Positions 1 to 10,539 of a DNA stretch of 64,000 bases are shown here, piece after piece. Numbering within the stretch: position 1 is the stretch's first letter; each line of letters starts with the position of its first letter. Origin of the DNA: Sphingomonas sp. (GTDB lineage: Bacteria > Pseudomonadota > Alphaproteobacteria > Sphingomonadales > Sphingomonadaceae); the NCBI RefSeq assembly GCF_025353885.1, contig NZ_JANXNX010000068.1, positions 1-64,000 on the forward strand, given 5' to 3'. The position numbers were made by a program, and so were the translations under genes. The notes below the pieces were generated by a model. It was not told the DNA's origin. It saw nothing but the letters and a program-made list of their open reading frames with translations, and ran no database searches.

Positions 1-61
1 TTTTACGGTTGGTCCTTGCGAGCAGCGCCGTGTTCTCCTGAGCATCTTTGGACCGACCAGT

Positions 62-1459
62 TTAAAATGCCACCCAAGTGAAGACGCGGACCGTATTGTT
101 ATCGGATGCGCTCCGACCGGTGCCATCATAGTCGAGCTTGGCACCATCAAAACGAGAATACGCAATATACTGAATGCCCACTCGTGTTGCGAAACGAGTA
201 CCGAATGGAGAGTTCGGCCCGCTGAAAGGGGTGCCATCGAGTTGGAGTAGCAGACCCGTGCTGTCTGGTCGGTCGATCCGATTGCCTGAATATAACGAGG
301 CGTTGCGTCGCCCTGTTATATCAAACGCACCGATCGTCGCGCCGATTTTGTTGCGCCAGTAATACGAAATGTCGCCGCGTACTTCATTTAGTGATCCGTC
401 AGCACACGTGCGCAGGGGTGTCGGCGAGATTGAACCGTCGGCGATGCCCAATGCACAGCTAGCAAGCAGCGACTGTCGTTCATGAGTATAGCGGGTGTTG
501 AACGTGATTGTATCGCTCGACCCGAACGTCCTGATGAACGACGCATCGAGGCCCACGTCTGAATAGTGGTTGGTGAGACCGGTGGTCCGGTCACGGCCTG
601 GTCGGATATTAGCCTTGAGGGCAAAGGCACCGATTTCGGCCGTCCCGCCTGCGAGCTCCTGGCTGAACGCGACGCGGGCATAGGGAGCGGTTCCCCTGAT
701 ATCGCCGGGACTGAACGGGTCAGCGCCGAGCCAACCAAGCGTACTCGCTCGCGGCGTCGAATAGCCGCCAACCTCAAGATAAATCTTTGAATCTATCCAG
801 GCATAGGCGTTGAGACCGATGACATTCTGCGCGAGGCCCCCTGAAATGAGCGGGCTTGCTGACGGCCCTGGTGCCAGAGCTGACCCTGTATAGGGGTAGC
901 CCCATGCCGGCAAAGTATTCCACGCATCGGTCACCGTTGGGTTATTGTTGAGGCTCAATCCGTAAACCAGATCCTTGCCGCCGATCGTTCCGGTGTTCAC
1001 CGCGCGGAGATCGAGGTTGTCCCACGAAAAGTGCTTGCCGATTCCGTCATAGGTCGTTTGTACAAAGCCGCCGAAGTGCGATCCGATTCCTCCGCCGACG
1101 AAAATGCTTACCTGGTCCAGCGCCAGATTGTTGTTATCAGCAAAACCATCAGCGGCAGGCGACGGCAGAGGGCGCTTGGTGCTGGTAAAGGAAGCAACCG
1201 CCATCGCGGATACGGGCAGGTTGAAAGGCTTGGTTCGCAGCGTATAACCACCAAGCTTGAACGCACGACCGAATGGGGTCAGTTGCGGGCCAAAACCGCC
1301 GACATGGCAAGCGACGCATCGTTGCCCAGTCTGCTCGGCGAATGCTGGGATGGCAGACGCTGGTGCGGTCCCCACACCGCTGGCTACGACCAAGGCCAGA
1401 ATTGAAGCTGCCCCGACCAAAGGCCAACGACCACGAAAAACACTGAGCGCGGTCGGCAT
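62..1459 (-). CDS. Outer-membrane barrel with N-terminal monoheme cytochrome c site
   Basis: The 465-residue product has an N-terminal signal sequence (hydrophobic stretch about residues 15-35), then one CxxCH heme motif (CVACH) near residue 48 followed by the segment FGPQLTPFGRAFKLGGY. The remaining ~400 residues are rich in alternating polar/aromatic segments with Gly, Asn and Tyr and end in Phe, as outer-membrane beta-barrels do. One heme in front of a porin is the layout of Cyc2-type porin cytochromes, but I cannot show homology to Cyc2 itself; databases usually name this family just cytochrome c. It lies 72 bp downstream of a HiPIP gene on the same strand, suggesting a two-gene electron-transfer operon. 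The ATG at 1459 is preceded by a GAGG-type ribosome site. Function inferred: electron transfer across or at the outer membrane. Confidence 0.72.
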   Translation of the reverse strand: MPTALSVFRGRWPLVGAASILALVVASGVGTAPASAIPAFAEQTGQRCVACHVGGFGPQLTPFGRAFKLGGYTLRTKPFNLPVSAMAVASFTSTKRPLPSPAADGFADNNNLALDQVSIFVGGGIGSHFGGFVQTTYDGIGKHFSWDNLDLRAVNTGTIGGKDLVYGLSLNNNPTVTDAWNTLPAWGYPYTGSALAPGPSASPLISGGLAQNVIGLNAYAWIDSKIYLEVGGYSTPRASTLGWLGADPFSPGDIRGTAPYARVAFSQELAGGTAEIGAFALKANIRPGRDRTTGLTNHYSDVGLDASFIRTFGSSDTITFNTRYTHERQSLLASCALGIADGSISPTPLRTCADGSLNEVRGDISYYWRNKIGATIGAFDITGRRNASLYSGNRIDRPDSTGLLLQLDGTPFSGPNSPFGTRFATRVGIQYIAYSRFDGAKLDYDGTGRSASDNNTVRVFTWVAF

Positions 1460-1531
1460 CAGTCTATCCTCAGGTTATGTGCGCGAAACTGAGAATCGAC
1501 GCCGCCGGTCAGTGGTGGGTTCGCCCTCATA

Positions 1532-1807
1532 TTACGCTTTTGCCGCGTAGATCGTGCACCAGCCCGACGGGCTGATCGTTCCGGTGACCACTTTGCACGC
1601 AGCAGGCGGCTGCCATTGAAGGCATCCATCGCAGCGCGACTTGCCGCTAGGTTTTGGTCGATAGTTAACCGCCTTTTGCGAAACCTTGGTCGACGCCTCG
1701 GCGGGAGCGAATGCAATGGTGCCAGCGGCGACTATTCCCCCACCAGCGGCAGCGAGCAGGATCATCTCACGGCGTGAAAGACGGGAGAAAGCTTTGTTCG
1801 TTGTCAT
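1532..1807 (-). CDS. High-potential iron-sulfur protein (HiPIP), Tat-exported
   Basis: This 91-residue protein begins with a twin-arginine type leader (SRREMILLAAAGG, residues 11-23). The mature part carries four cysteines at residues 59, 62, 71 and 84 in the order CDGC, AACKV and SGWCTIY, with a Tyr before the cluster; the ending ISPSGWC is typical of short HiPIPs. HiPIPs hold a [4Fe-4S] cluster cycling 3+/2+ and carry single electrons in the periplasm. It is the first gene of a probable operon with the cytochrome-barrel gene downstream, so it may be that protein's electron partner (inference). Folding before export through Tat fits a cluster-bearing protein. Confidence 0.85.
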   Translation of the reverse strand: MTTNKAFSRLSRREMILLAAAGGGIVAAGTIAFAPAEASTKVSQKAVNYRPKPSGKSRCDGCLQWQPPAACKVVTGTISPSGWCTIYAAKA

Positions 1808-2223
1808 GATGTCAGGTCCGAGCAGTTTGCGGACTTACGATTAGAGCGCGTCGCAGCGTCGCGTAACCCTCGGAAAACACCTAGCGAGAAGATATATTAA
1901 CCGGTTCAATCCCGGACGTTGGCGACTGGCTCTAACCAAGAGCGTGCGCCCGGCTCAGTTTGTTGCGACAGGGCTCCCTTCCGCAACGCCACTTCGCCAG
2001 TCACAAGATCAACAGCTCGGCCGACGCATAAGGCCGATGCAAAATGTCAGCTTTGGCGGTGGTTATTTCGTTATTCCCGCAACCTGCCGGACCTCTTTCC
2101 ACCACGTTGCGACGTTCGCGATCAATCCCAAGCGCACATCGCCTGATAGCCGACCGGCAGCTTACGGGGAGAAAAGCGGACGTTGCCTAGCAAGCTTGTA
2201 GCGACGTATGCTCGGCAGGTATT
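1808..2223. other. Intergenic stretch without a recognised gene
   Basis: Between the HiPIP start and the insertion sequence I see only short overlapping reading frames without recognisable domains or good ribosome sites. The HiPIP promoter must lie in its first part. No repeat or RNA gene was recognised. Confidence 0.5.
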
Positions 2224-2254
2224 GTTGCCCCCTAAAGGCGTGACAGAGCCTCGC
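2224..2254. repeat. Terminal inverted repeat of the IS2-group element (transposase 3-prime end)
   Basis: Aligned with the reverse complement of 3495-3526: both begin GT-x-GCCCCCTAAA and end GCCTCGC, with one single-base gap in the middle. Confidence 0.75.
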
Positions 2255-3482
2255 AGGTTTTCGCGATGAACTCGCGGGGTGATCGATAGCGCAAAGCGCG
2301 GTGCGGATGCACCTCGTTATAATGGGCGAACCAACCGGGCAGTTGATCGATGACGCTCTGCGCATTGGGCTTGGGGTTCACACGGACATAATCGCGTTTC
2401 AGGGTGCGCACGAACGCCTCCGCCATGCCATTCGATTGAGGACTGCTGACCGGGGGCGTGCGCGGGATCAGTCCAATGCCTCGGGCGAAGGCACGCGTAT
2501 CGCTGGCGGTGTAGCAGCTGCCGTTATCGGTGAGCCACTCGATGGGCTCGGGCACGCGATTCACCCGTCCGTAGCGATGCTCGACGGTGACGACCATCAA
2601 GTCCTGGACATCCTCGGCGGTGATGCCGCCCGTCGTCGCCACATGTCCCATCGCCTCGCGGTCGCAGCAGTCGAGCGCGAATGCGACACGCACCTTCTCA
2701 CCATTCTCGCAGGTGATCTCCAACCCGTCGGAGCACCAGCGAGTGTTGCGCAGATCGACGGCGACCTGGCCGTCGTGACGCCGTTCCTCGCGGCGTTCGC
2801 CGTCTCGCTGTAGCAGCAGCCCGTGCACTTTCATGACGCGGTAGACGCGTTTCGGATTGGGCGCTCCGCGCCCGGTCTTCTCGGCTTGTCGGCGCAGCAA
2901 AGCATGAACACGGCGATAGCCGTAGGTCGGCAAATCGGCGACGAGCACGCGGATCTCGGCGACCAGGTCGGCATCGGGCAGCGGCGGTCGTCCTCGCGGC
3001 CGCGGCGGAGGTCGATTACGTACCGCGGACAAGTGTGGGCGGGCGACCCCGATCGCTTCTGCGACCGCGCTCACCGTCCATCCCCTGGCAACGAGGTCGA
3101 GCGTAACAGCAGTTTTTTTTGGGCCTGCGACCCGGGACACGGCCTCGCGGAGCAGCTCATTCTCCATGGCCTTCTTGCCGAGTAGCCGGTGCAGTTCGCG
3201 CACCTGTGCTTCCAGGGCGCGATACTCGGACGCTGGCACCACTTCCTCACCAGCTGCTGCGGCAGTCAGTGCGCCCTGGTTCATCAGCCTGCGCCATGTG
3301 AAGACCTGGCTGCCGCTGATGCCGTGCTGGCGGGCGACGAGCGATACGCTCATCCCCGGCAAATACGTCTCCTCGACGATCCGGACCTTTTCCTCCGGTG
3401 TCCACCGCCTCCGCCGCTGAACACCGGAGAGGACCTCGCCATCATTGTAACGTCTGATCGTACTGTTAGTCATATCCCTCAC
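2232..3482 (-). CDS. IS3-family (IS2 group) transposase, OrfA and OrfB in one frame
   Basis: 416 residues. Residues 20-120 are an OrfA-like helix-turn-helix and leucine-zipper part ([35 protein letters not shown]). From about residue 130 comes the OrfB part with the DDE integrase core: D in [10 protein letters not shown] in [10 protein letters not shown] and E in [17 protein letters not shown]. In IS2 the two parts are in different frames and joined by a -1 shift on an A-rich site. Here they are continuous across a run of eight A (3113-3120, seen as T on the plus strand). The first start is GTG at 3482; an ATG at 3473 is the alternative. The transposase looks complete. Confidence 0.9.
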   Translation of the reverse strand: MRDMTNSTIRRYNDGEVLSGVQRRRRWTPEEKVRIVEETYLPGMSVSLVARQHGISGSQVFTWRRLMNQGALTAAAAGEEVVPASEYRALEAQVRELHRLLGKKAMENELLREAVSRVAGPKKTAVTLDLVARGWTVSAVAEAIGVARPHLSAVRNRPPPRPRGRPPLPDADLVAEIRVLVADLPTYGYRRVHALLRRQAEKTGRGAPNPKRVYRVMKVHGLLLQRDGERREERRHDGQVAVDLRNTRWCSDGLEITCENGEKVRVAFALDCCDREAMGHVATTGGITAEDVQDLMVVTVEHRYGRVNRVPEPIEWLTDNGSCYTASDTRAFARGIGLIPRTPPVSSPQSNGMAEAFVRTLKRDYVRVNPKPNAQSVIDQLPGWFAHYNEVHPHRALRYRSPREFIAKTCEALSRL

Positions 3483-3494
3483 TCTTATATAAGA

Positions 3495-3526
3495 GCGAGG
3501 CCCTGTCAGGTCATTTAGGGGGCCAC
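3495..3526. repeat. Terminal inverted repeat of the IS2-group element (transposase 5-prime end)
   Basis: Partner of 2224-2254. Just inside it is the 14-bp palindrome CTCTTATATAAGAG at 3482-3495, directly upstream of the transposase start, which could belong to the element's promoter. Confidence 0.75.
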
Positions 3527-3674
3527 TTCAATAACGGACCGGGTTTCGCCGACACCTCTTGTGAATGAACACCCTTTAACCTGCGAGTTGGGCTGAGTTC
3601 ATGTTGACGCGCTCACGCACCTTTCCGCCTGTATCGCGAACTTTTCAAACTCACTACGGACCAGAGGTCGTAAG

Positions 3675-4262
3675 ATGTTAGAACCCGAAGATGCCAAGGA
3701 TCTTATCGATGAAGCAATCGAAAGGGCCGAGGATAAACATGACGATAGCGAACGCGACGAGCGGGCGAAGGAACGAAAATTTCGCGATCGGGTATCGCTA
3801 CTGGTCGGTATTTTCGCGGTAAGCCTGGCATTCGTCCACATGGCGGCAGCCGGGGCGCAGCGCGAAAGCCTCCGTCTCGGGATCGAAGCGTCGGATACCT
3901 TTGCTTATATGCAGGCGAAGATCGTGCGCGAGACCGTTTTGAAGACGGCAACTGCGGACCAGAATAACGCTGCCGGGAGTGGCGACTGGGCCAAGGAAGC
4001 CAAGCGACTGCGAGCGCCCGACAAAGCAGGACACGGCATTACACAGTTGCAGAAATCGGGAGAACAACAGCGCGAGACTGCCGAACATTCTGCCACCATT
4101 GGCGAACATTACGAGATCAGTGAAACGGCGCTCCAAATGGCCATCGTCCTCCTGTCGATTGCGCTTATTGGCCGGTCCTGGGTCGTGGCGAGCGGAGCAT
4201 CCCTCATTGCGCTTTCCGGAATAGCTTTTGCGATCCTAACCAAGCTAGGCGTTATACTTTAA
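3675..4262 (+). CDS. DUF4337 family membrane protein
   Basis: 195 residues. A charged N-terminus (residues 1-38, rich in Asp, Glu, Lys and Arg) is followed by a membrane segment around 39-58 (SLLVGIFAVSLAFVHMAA), a long polar helical middle with the family signature RESLRLGIEASDTFAYMQAK, then two more hydrophobic segments at about 150-170 and 172-194. This order matches DUF4337, a bacterial family of unknown function. It stands alone between the IS element and a convergent lipoprotein gene. A weak TGAAC-N16-GTT pattern at 3566-3589 resembles the EcfG general-stress promoter of alphaproteobacteria, which is only a suggestion. Confidence 0.8.
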   Translation: MLEPEDAKDLIDEAIERAEDKHDDSERDERAKERKFRDRVSLLVGIFAVSLAFVHMAAAGAQRESLRLGIEASDTFAYMQAKIVRETVLKTATADQNNAAGSGDWAKEAKRLRAPDKAGHGITQLQKSGEQQRETAEHSATIGEHYEISETALQMAIVLLSIALIGRSWVVASGASLIALSGIAFAILTKLGVIL

Positions 4263-4304
4263 CCTCAGTTCTCACGGCAGACGGCGGCCCCTGAGCGCCA
4301 CGAT

Positions 4305-5960
<1,656 letters not shown>

Positions 5961-6095
5961 TTCGTCACTCCATCTTAGCCACAAGTGATCATCCTAGACC
6001 GATGAATATGAACGCCTGACGCACGTTATGTTAAAGAACGTCCACTCCCTTGCGTGAACTTTCGTGACCTTCGGTCTTGTCGCCTGAAGCACGGC

Positions 6096-6710
6096 TCAAG
6101 ATGCGCCGCACCAGCCCGGCAGGTGGTTGGCTTTCTGGCTATGGGACAGAGCCAGCGCCTTTGTCACCGCCTTATCCATGTCGTGCCCGATCAGCTTCGC
6201 GTCGATGCGATGCCGAAAAAAGTCGGCCCACAGGAACTCGGAATAGGGCGTCAGATCCTTGGCATAGCCGCCAGCGCGCCGCACCGCGCCCGCGATTGAG
6301 CGATAAGGATCATCCTCCATCTTCGATAATTTGCGCGGGATGTCATCGTAACGTCGCCGGACCCCCTTTACGTCAAAGGGGTGAAGCCAGTTGCGATTGT
6401 CCATGAAGGTCATGAACGCCGAGCGATCGAGCCGGTCGAGCCGCGCAACCACGCTGACAAGGACATGCTCGACCCCCTCATCAAGCAAGGCGCGGGCAAG
6501 GTGGTGGTTGTCAATCATCCAGGGAGTTTGCTTGGGACCAATGATGACGGGGATCATATGCGTTCCCAGAAATTCCGGGCCATCGCTCGCCACGCGCGCG
6601 CGCCAGCCGTGCCGCTTGCGTTCAACTTCTAGCATGCCAACTGTCATCTGCGTTGGTCGAAGATCGGCAAGCGCGATGGGACTGAGCTGCGGTTCCATTC
6701 TGCTATACAT
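6096..6710 (-). CDS. ParB-like protein (ParBc_2 type)
   Basis: 204 residues. Residues ~10-80 (LADLRPTQMTVGMLEVERKR, then GTHMIPVIIGPKQTPWMIDN and HHLARALLDEG) match the ParBc_2 family, a ParB/sulfiredoxin-like fold named putative ParB-like nuclease; the second half (WLHPFDVKGVRRRYDDIPRK, YSEFLWADFFR) is also typical. No helix-turn-helix of chromosomal ParB is present, so a partition role should not be assumed. It starts 3 bp after the stop of the SulP transporter gene, so the two are probably translated from one message. Its biochemical role is unknown to me. Confidence 0.8.
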   Translation of the reverse strand: MYSRMEPQLSPIALADLRPTQMTVGMLEVERKRHGWRARVASDGPEFLGTHMIPVIIGPKQTPWMIDNHHLARALLDEGVEHVLVSVVARLDRLDRSAFMTFMDNRNWLHPFDVKGVRRRYDDIPRKLSKMEDDPYRSIAGAVRRAGGYAKDLTPYSEFLWADFFRHRIDAKLIGHDMDKAVTKALALSHSQKANHLPGWCGAS

Positions 6711-6713
6711 ACA

Positions 6714-8336
6714 TCATAATCCTTTTCGCTGAGCTGCTTCGACCGAGTCGGCAACACTGAAACCCGCGTCGCTCGCCAGTTCTGTCAGACCTGCCGCTGT
6801 CAACAACTCGCGCACCCGGTCGTGCGTCCGTGCCAGTCGCAAAACCATCCCTCTGTTCTGGATCAGCTTTTCGAACTCCGCCAGCACCTCGACCGCGCTG
6901 CTGTCGAAATCGTTGCTTTCTTCAAGACTGAGGATGACCTGCGTCCCGGCAGGATGTCTGACAGCGAGTTTACCGACGGCAGCCAGAGCCATATCGGCGT
7001 TGGCGAAAAACAATGGCGCATTGGGGCGATAGATCGCAATGCCATCGACCAGCCCGGCATCGTCATGGCGCGCCCGATCGACGAAGTCGTGACTGGTCCC
7101 GATCCTGCCCAATTCGCTGATCGTGGGCCTGCTAAGCCGGTGCAACAGCACACCGACCGACAGCGCCACAGCAATCAGCATTCCGTTCAGCACGCCGAAG
7201 CCGATGACGCCCGCGACTGCTGCCAGCGCAATCCACTGATCACGGTCGATCCGGAACAGTCGGCTGAAAGGACCGATCGCGAGCGCATGCGTAAGAGCGG
7301 CAATCACGACCGCCGCCAGCACCGGCTCCGGTATTCGCGCAACCGCCGATCCTGCAAAAACCACCAGCGCCGCCAAGGCAAACGACGCTACGGCAGCACT
7401 AAGCTGGCTGCTCGCACCCGCCGCCTCACTGGCGGACCCCGCCGAAAAGCCCGCGCCGACCGGCATTCCCTGAAAGAGCGCCGCCACCAGATTTGCGCCG
7501 CCGAGTGCGCCCAGTTCGCGATTGGCCGATAGCGTGTCGCCATGCCGCAAAGCCAATGCGCGCATCGTTCCCCAGCTTTCGGCGAAAAGGATCAGCGTCA
7601 GCGGCAGCGCCAGTTGCACTAGATGCGACCAGGTCTGGAACCCGAAGTTGGGAAGCGAGGGTTTGTCGAGTACGATCGCAATTGGCCCGACCAGCGCAAC
7701 GCCGTGCGCCGGAAGATCGACCAGCGACGCCAGACCGACCCCACAACCAAGCACGATCAATGCTCCCGGCAATTTGCCAGCACGCCGTATCGCAAGGATA
7801 GCCGCCAGAGCGGCTCCACCGATAAGGATGCTGTACAGGCTCATTGCCTGAGTTTGCGACGCCAGTCTGCCGACCAGCAAGAAGATGTTCGGCGCTGCTA
7901 AGTGCAATCCCGTCAGACTTGGCAGCTGGCGCAGGATTATGGTGATCGCCAATCCAAAAGCAAAGCCACGCAGAACCGGACGCGCGATAAACCCGGCGAG
8001 GCCGCCAAGCCGAAAAAGCGCAATGACGCCGAACAATGCGGCGACGATCGCTACCATCGCCGTTGCAAGCATTGCCTTGTCGCTCGCGGTTCCCGGCAAC
8101 GTTGCGAGAGCAGCAGCCAAAATCGCGGCGGAAGATGACGTCGGCGCAATTATAGCAAAGCGGCTCTGCCCGATAAGCGCATAGGCAAGCCCGCCAGCGA
8201 CCGCGGCGACCAACGCTCGTCCAGGAGGAAGTCCTGCAATTGCCGCATAGGCAACCGCTTCGGGCAGCATGAGCCCGGCCACAGACAAGCCCGCGATCAC
8301 ATCCGCATTTCTTGAAGATTTTGATCTCGCGTTCAT
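6714..8336 (-). CDS. SulP family inorganic anion transporter with STAS domain
   Basis: 540 residues. The N-terminal ~400 residues form a many-pass membrane region opening with the SulP signature (DVIAGLSVAGLMLPEAVAYA, then AAIAGLPP). The C-terminal ~110 residues are a STAS domain (IYRPNAPLFFANADMAL, LEESNDFDSSAVEVLAEFEK). SulP proteins carry sulfate, bicarbonate, chloride or dicarboxylates across the inner membrane; the substrate cannot be read from sequence here. The ParB-like gene follows 3 bp downstream. No sulfate-assimilation or carbonic-anhydrase gene lies nearby to narrow the substrate. Confidence 0.9.
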   Translation of the reverse strand: MNARSKSSRNADVIAGLSVAGLMLPEAVAYAAIAGLPPGRALVAAVAGGLAYALIGQSRFAIIAPTSSSAAILAAALATLPGTASDKAMLATAMVAIVAALFGVIALFRLGGLAGFIARPVLRGFAFGLAITIILRQLPSLTGLHLAAPNIFLLVGRLASQTQAMSLYSILIGGAALAAILAIRRAGKLPGALIVLGCGVGLASLVDLPAHGVALVGPIAIVLDKPSLPNFGFQTWSHLVQLALPLTLILFAESWGTMRALALRHGDTLSANRELGALGGANLVAALFQGMPVGAGFSAGSASEAAGASSQLSAAVASFALAALVVFAGSAVARIPEPVLAAVVIAALTHALAIGPFSRLFRIDRDQWIALAAVAGVIGFGVLNGMLIAVALSVGVLLHRLSRPTISELGRIGTSHDFVDRARHDDAGLVDGIAIYRPNAPLFFANADMALAAVGKLAVRHPAGTQVILSLEESNDFDSSAVEVLAEFEKLIQNRGMVLRLARTHDRVRELLTAAGLTELASDAGFSVADSVEAAQRKGL

Positions 8337-8493
8337 AACTTTTCGGGCATCGGCGATCTCAACGCAAATGACAATCTGCGGATATTTTAGAGGTCAGTAT
8401 TTTTCACTATTACTCGTCCAGTACGCCGGACTCCGGGGCTTGCATTCATTTCGACCGAACGCCAGTTGTGTCGCGGGAGCCAATCAGGAGAGT

Positions 8494-8718
8494 ATGATGA
8501 AACTGATCAATAGCTGTAGGGCAGTATTAACCGGAATTCTGGCATTCTGCCTCATCAGCGGAGTGACTGCGGCAGATGCAAAAGGCGTGGTCAAGGGCGC
8601 GGTCGTGGGTGCGACCGCTGGTCACTTTGTCGGCCACGGTCATGCAAAAGCAGGTGCTGTTGCGGGCGCAGTTGCCGGTCATCACCATGCAGCAAAGAAA
8701 GCTGCCCACGCAAAATAA
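8494..8718 (+). CDS. Small secreted His-rich glycine-zipper protein
   Basis: 74 residues starting MMKLIN, behind a CAGGAG ribosome site at 8485-8490; a longer upstream reading frame has no support. A signal peptide likely ends at ADA near residue 28. The mature part is KGVVKGAVVGATAGHFVGHG and then repeated GxxAGH units with a Lys-rich tail. It is clearly related to the product of 20036-20242, which shares AKG-x3-GA and two AGH blocks. Glycine zippers usually pack helices in or on membranes; the role is unknown. A strong stem-loop follows the stop. Confidence 0.72.
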   Translation: MMKLINSCRAVLTGILAFCLISGVTAADAKGVVKGAVVGATAGHFVGHGHAKAGAVAGAVAGHHHAAKKAAHAK

Positions 8719-8730
8719 CAGTTGAGCCTC

Positions 8731-8760
8731 GCACCGCCTGATCACCCGATCAGGCGGTGC
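8731..8760. terminator. Stem-loop terminator
   Basis: Perfect 13-bp inverted repeat (GCACCGCCTGATC and its complement) with an ACCC loop, followed by CTCTTT. It lies between two converging genes and could stop transcription from both sides. Confidence 0.8.
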
Positions 8761-8788
8761 CTCTTTACTAAGCTTCCTTAGGGGAAAA

Positions 8789-9763
8789 TCAGGCTTCCTG
8801 AATTGCAAAGAGCTTCCAGATGTCGCTCTCCTCGCGAACGAACGTCCACACCTCATTGGCTTCGGTTGGAGCGTTGGCCATTCCGCCGATTATCGTGCCG
8901 GTCGTTCGATCGCGCATCACATCGATACTTTCATAGCGCAGGCGTATGGTCGCAAAGTCGGCCTTCTCCTCCTGCCACGCTTCCAGGACTTCTGCGTCAA
9001 TCAGTCTGGTAGCCGAGACCTCATTGCGCCTGTTGTGCGTTGCATTTTCGCCCAGCTCCTCTGCGAGAAACGACATGATTTCCCGCGTGGTCAGGCCACG
9101 CAAACGGCGATAGTCCTCTCTCCCAAAAGCATCCTGGACCTCGATCAACAATTGCTCGAACGTATTTTGGTCTGCCGGAGTGAGCGCGATATCTGCCGTT
9201 TCTACAGGATACTGGGATTGTTGCTGTGCGTCCCAGGGACGGGAGCCTACAGAAGGTGTAAATGGCAGTGGGTTCGTATAGCCCTGCTGGATTGTTGATT
9301 GCAGGGCCGTCCGTCGCCTCCAGAAAAAACCTATTACCAACCACGCGATTCCGCCGAAAAGAGCAATCTGAATCAAGGACAACAGGAATCCGCCACCTGC
9401 ACTGCCACCGCCCCATCCTGATCCGCCACCGAGAAAATGACCGATGAGGCCGCCAGCGACCAAGCCCCCAAGCAGCCCACCACCCAAGCCGCCAAAGCGA
9501 CTGCGTTGAGGCCCATAAGGCTGCGCGCCTGTGCCGGAGCGGAAAACGCTTCGGTCCGGCGCCATCGAACGCAGCGTCATAGAACGTTCGATTGGCGGAA
9601 CATAGCGGCTCGTCCCATAGCCTGACCGTGGAGCGACATAGGTTCGCGATCCACGGCTCCCGAAACTTCCGCCGCGCCGCGCCTCGACAGGTTGGGTCAG
9701 CAGGCCAGCCAACATCAGAAAAGTGGCGATTAAAGTAACAAATCGGATCGATCGTGTGGACAC
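8789..9763 (-). CDS. Tim44-like domain protein, membrane-anchored
   Basis: 324 residues. A signal or anchor segment (residues 8-28) is followed by an Arg/Ser/Gly-rich linker (FGSRGSRTYVAPRSGYGTSR), a Gly-rich hydrophobic segment (GGLLGGLVAGGLIGHFLGGG) and a second membrane segment (FLLSLIQIALFGGIAWLVIG, ~130-150). A C-terminal Tim44-like domain spans ~185-324 (FEQLLIEVQDAFGREDYRRL, VWTFVREESDIWKLFAIQEA). In bacteria this family is of unclear function; mitochondrial Tim44 and MRPL45 share the fold. No partner gene is adjacent. Confidence 0.85.
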   Translation of the reverse strand: MSTRSIRFVTLIATFLMLAGLLTQPVEARRGGSFGSRGSRTYVAPRSGYGTSRYVPPIERSMTLRSMAPDRSVFRSGTGAQPYGPQRSRFGGLGGGLLGGLVAGGLIGHFLGGGSGWGGGSAGGGFLLSLIQIALFGGIAWLVIGFFWRRRTALQSTIQQGYTNPLPFTPSVGSRPWDAQQQSQYPVETADIALTPADQNTFEQLLIEVQDAFGREDYRRLRGLTTREIMSFLAEELGENATHNRRNEVSATRLIDAEVLEAWQEEKADFATIRLRYESIDVMRDRTTGTIIGGMANAPTEANEVWTFVREESDIWKLFAIQEA

Positions 9764-9989
9764 CGGGTACCTCCGTAATGATGCAAGATAGGTGGCGACC
9801 GCCGACCTGCCAATGGCGTCAGAAGCGTATCATCCTTTCAAGTTCATTGGCGCGAGAGGCCGTCTTGCCGACCAGACAGCTATCGTCGAGTGTCTGATGA
9901 TCCACCTTGCAGCTAGCCGACTTGCTGGACGTACGGCGGATATGGCGGGCGCGCCGCTCGCGATCGTGCTGATCGCGATGTTTTGCGCA

Positions 9990-10380
9990 TGACATCCCCC
10001 TGTTTTTTAGTCCATTTTAAGCGAGAGTTTCCAGCCTTGTGAAGCCTTCGGCGAGGAGTTGGAAATGAAGAAATCTAGGTATACCGACGAGCAGATTGCG
10101 TTTGCGCTGAAGCAGGCGGAGACCGGGACGCCGGTGGCCGAAGTCATCCGGCGGATGGGAATTTCGGAGCAAACATTTTACCGTTGGAAGAAAGTGTATG
10201 GCGGTCTCGGCGTCGGCGAGCTGAGGCGTCTAAAGCAGCTCGAGGACGAGAATCGGCAGTTGAAGCAGTTGGTTGCCGATCTGAGCCTGGACAAGCACAT
10301 CCTGCAGGATGTCCTGTCAAAAAAGCTCTGACGCCTGGACGACGGCGCGAGCTCGTCGCGTACGTCCATGCCCGGCCGAG
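9990..10380 (+). mobile_element. Remnant of an IS3-family element (IS407-like group)
   Basis: Begins with TGACATCCCCCTGTTTTTTA, which looks like a terminal repeat. It then has the complete orfA and only the first few codons of orfB (KKALTPGRRRELVAYVH in the overlapping frame) before the similarity stops at about 10375. No right end was found, so the element is truncated and cannot move by itself. Confidence 0.7.
10065..10331 (+). CDS. IS3-family transposase OrfA
   Basis: 88 residues from ATG 10065 (a TTG two codons upstream overlaps the ribosome site). It holds the helix-turn-helix YTDEQIAFALKQAETGTPVA, the motif ISEQTFYRWKKVYGG and the leucine-zipper part LKQLEDENRQLKQLVADLSL, as in IS407-group OrfA proteins. 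OrfA binds element ends and is used with OrfB through a frameshift. Here OrfB is almost wholly missing, so the gene is a leftover, though its own frame is intact. Confidence 0.85.
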   Translation: MKKSRYTDEQIAFALKQAETGTPVAEVIRRMGISEQTFYRWKKVYGGLGVGELRRLKQLEDENRQLKQLVADLSLDKHILQDVLSKKL

Positions 10381-10539
10381 GTTAGCTCGGTCACCGAGGG
10401 GGAGTGAGACCAACTCGATATTCGTTGTTCTTGATCTCTTTTGGGATGCCGATGCGCATTTGGTTTGTTAGCTTCTGCTGAAGGTGCGATTGGAAAGAGC
10501 GCCGTTGCGCTAACGCTGCTAGTGACGCACCGCCTGCCC

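Larger units (their letters stand above)
2224..3526 (-). mobile_element. Insertion sequence, IS3 family, IS2 group, apparently intact
   Basis: A 1.3-kb element bounded by imperfect inverted repeats (2224-2254 and 3495-3526) that share CCCCCTAAA and TGACAG-x-GCCTCGC. It contains a single transposase reading frame whose product follows E. coli IS2 OrfA and OrfB in sequence. The size is close to that of IS2 (about 1.33 kb). I could not identify a convincing target-site duplication outside the repeats. No interrupted gene is recognisable on either side. Confidence 0.85.

Noticed and set aside
6096-6710. A chromosome or plasmid partition ParB
   Set aside because: It lacks the helix-turn-helix of partition ParB and there is no parA or parS; the fold matches ParBc_2 instead.
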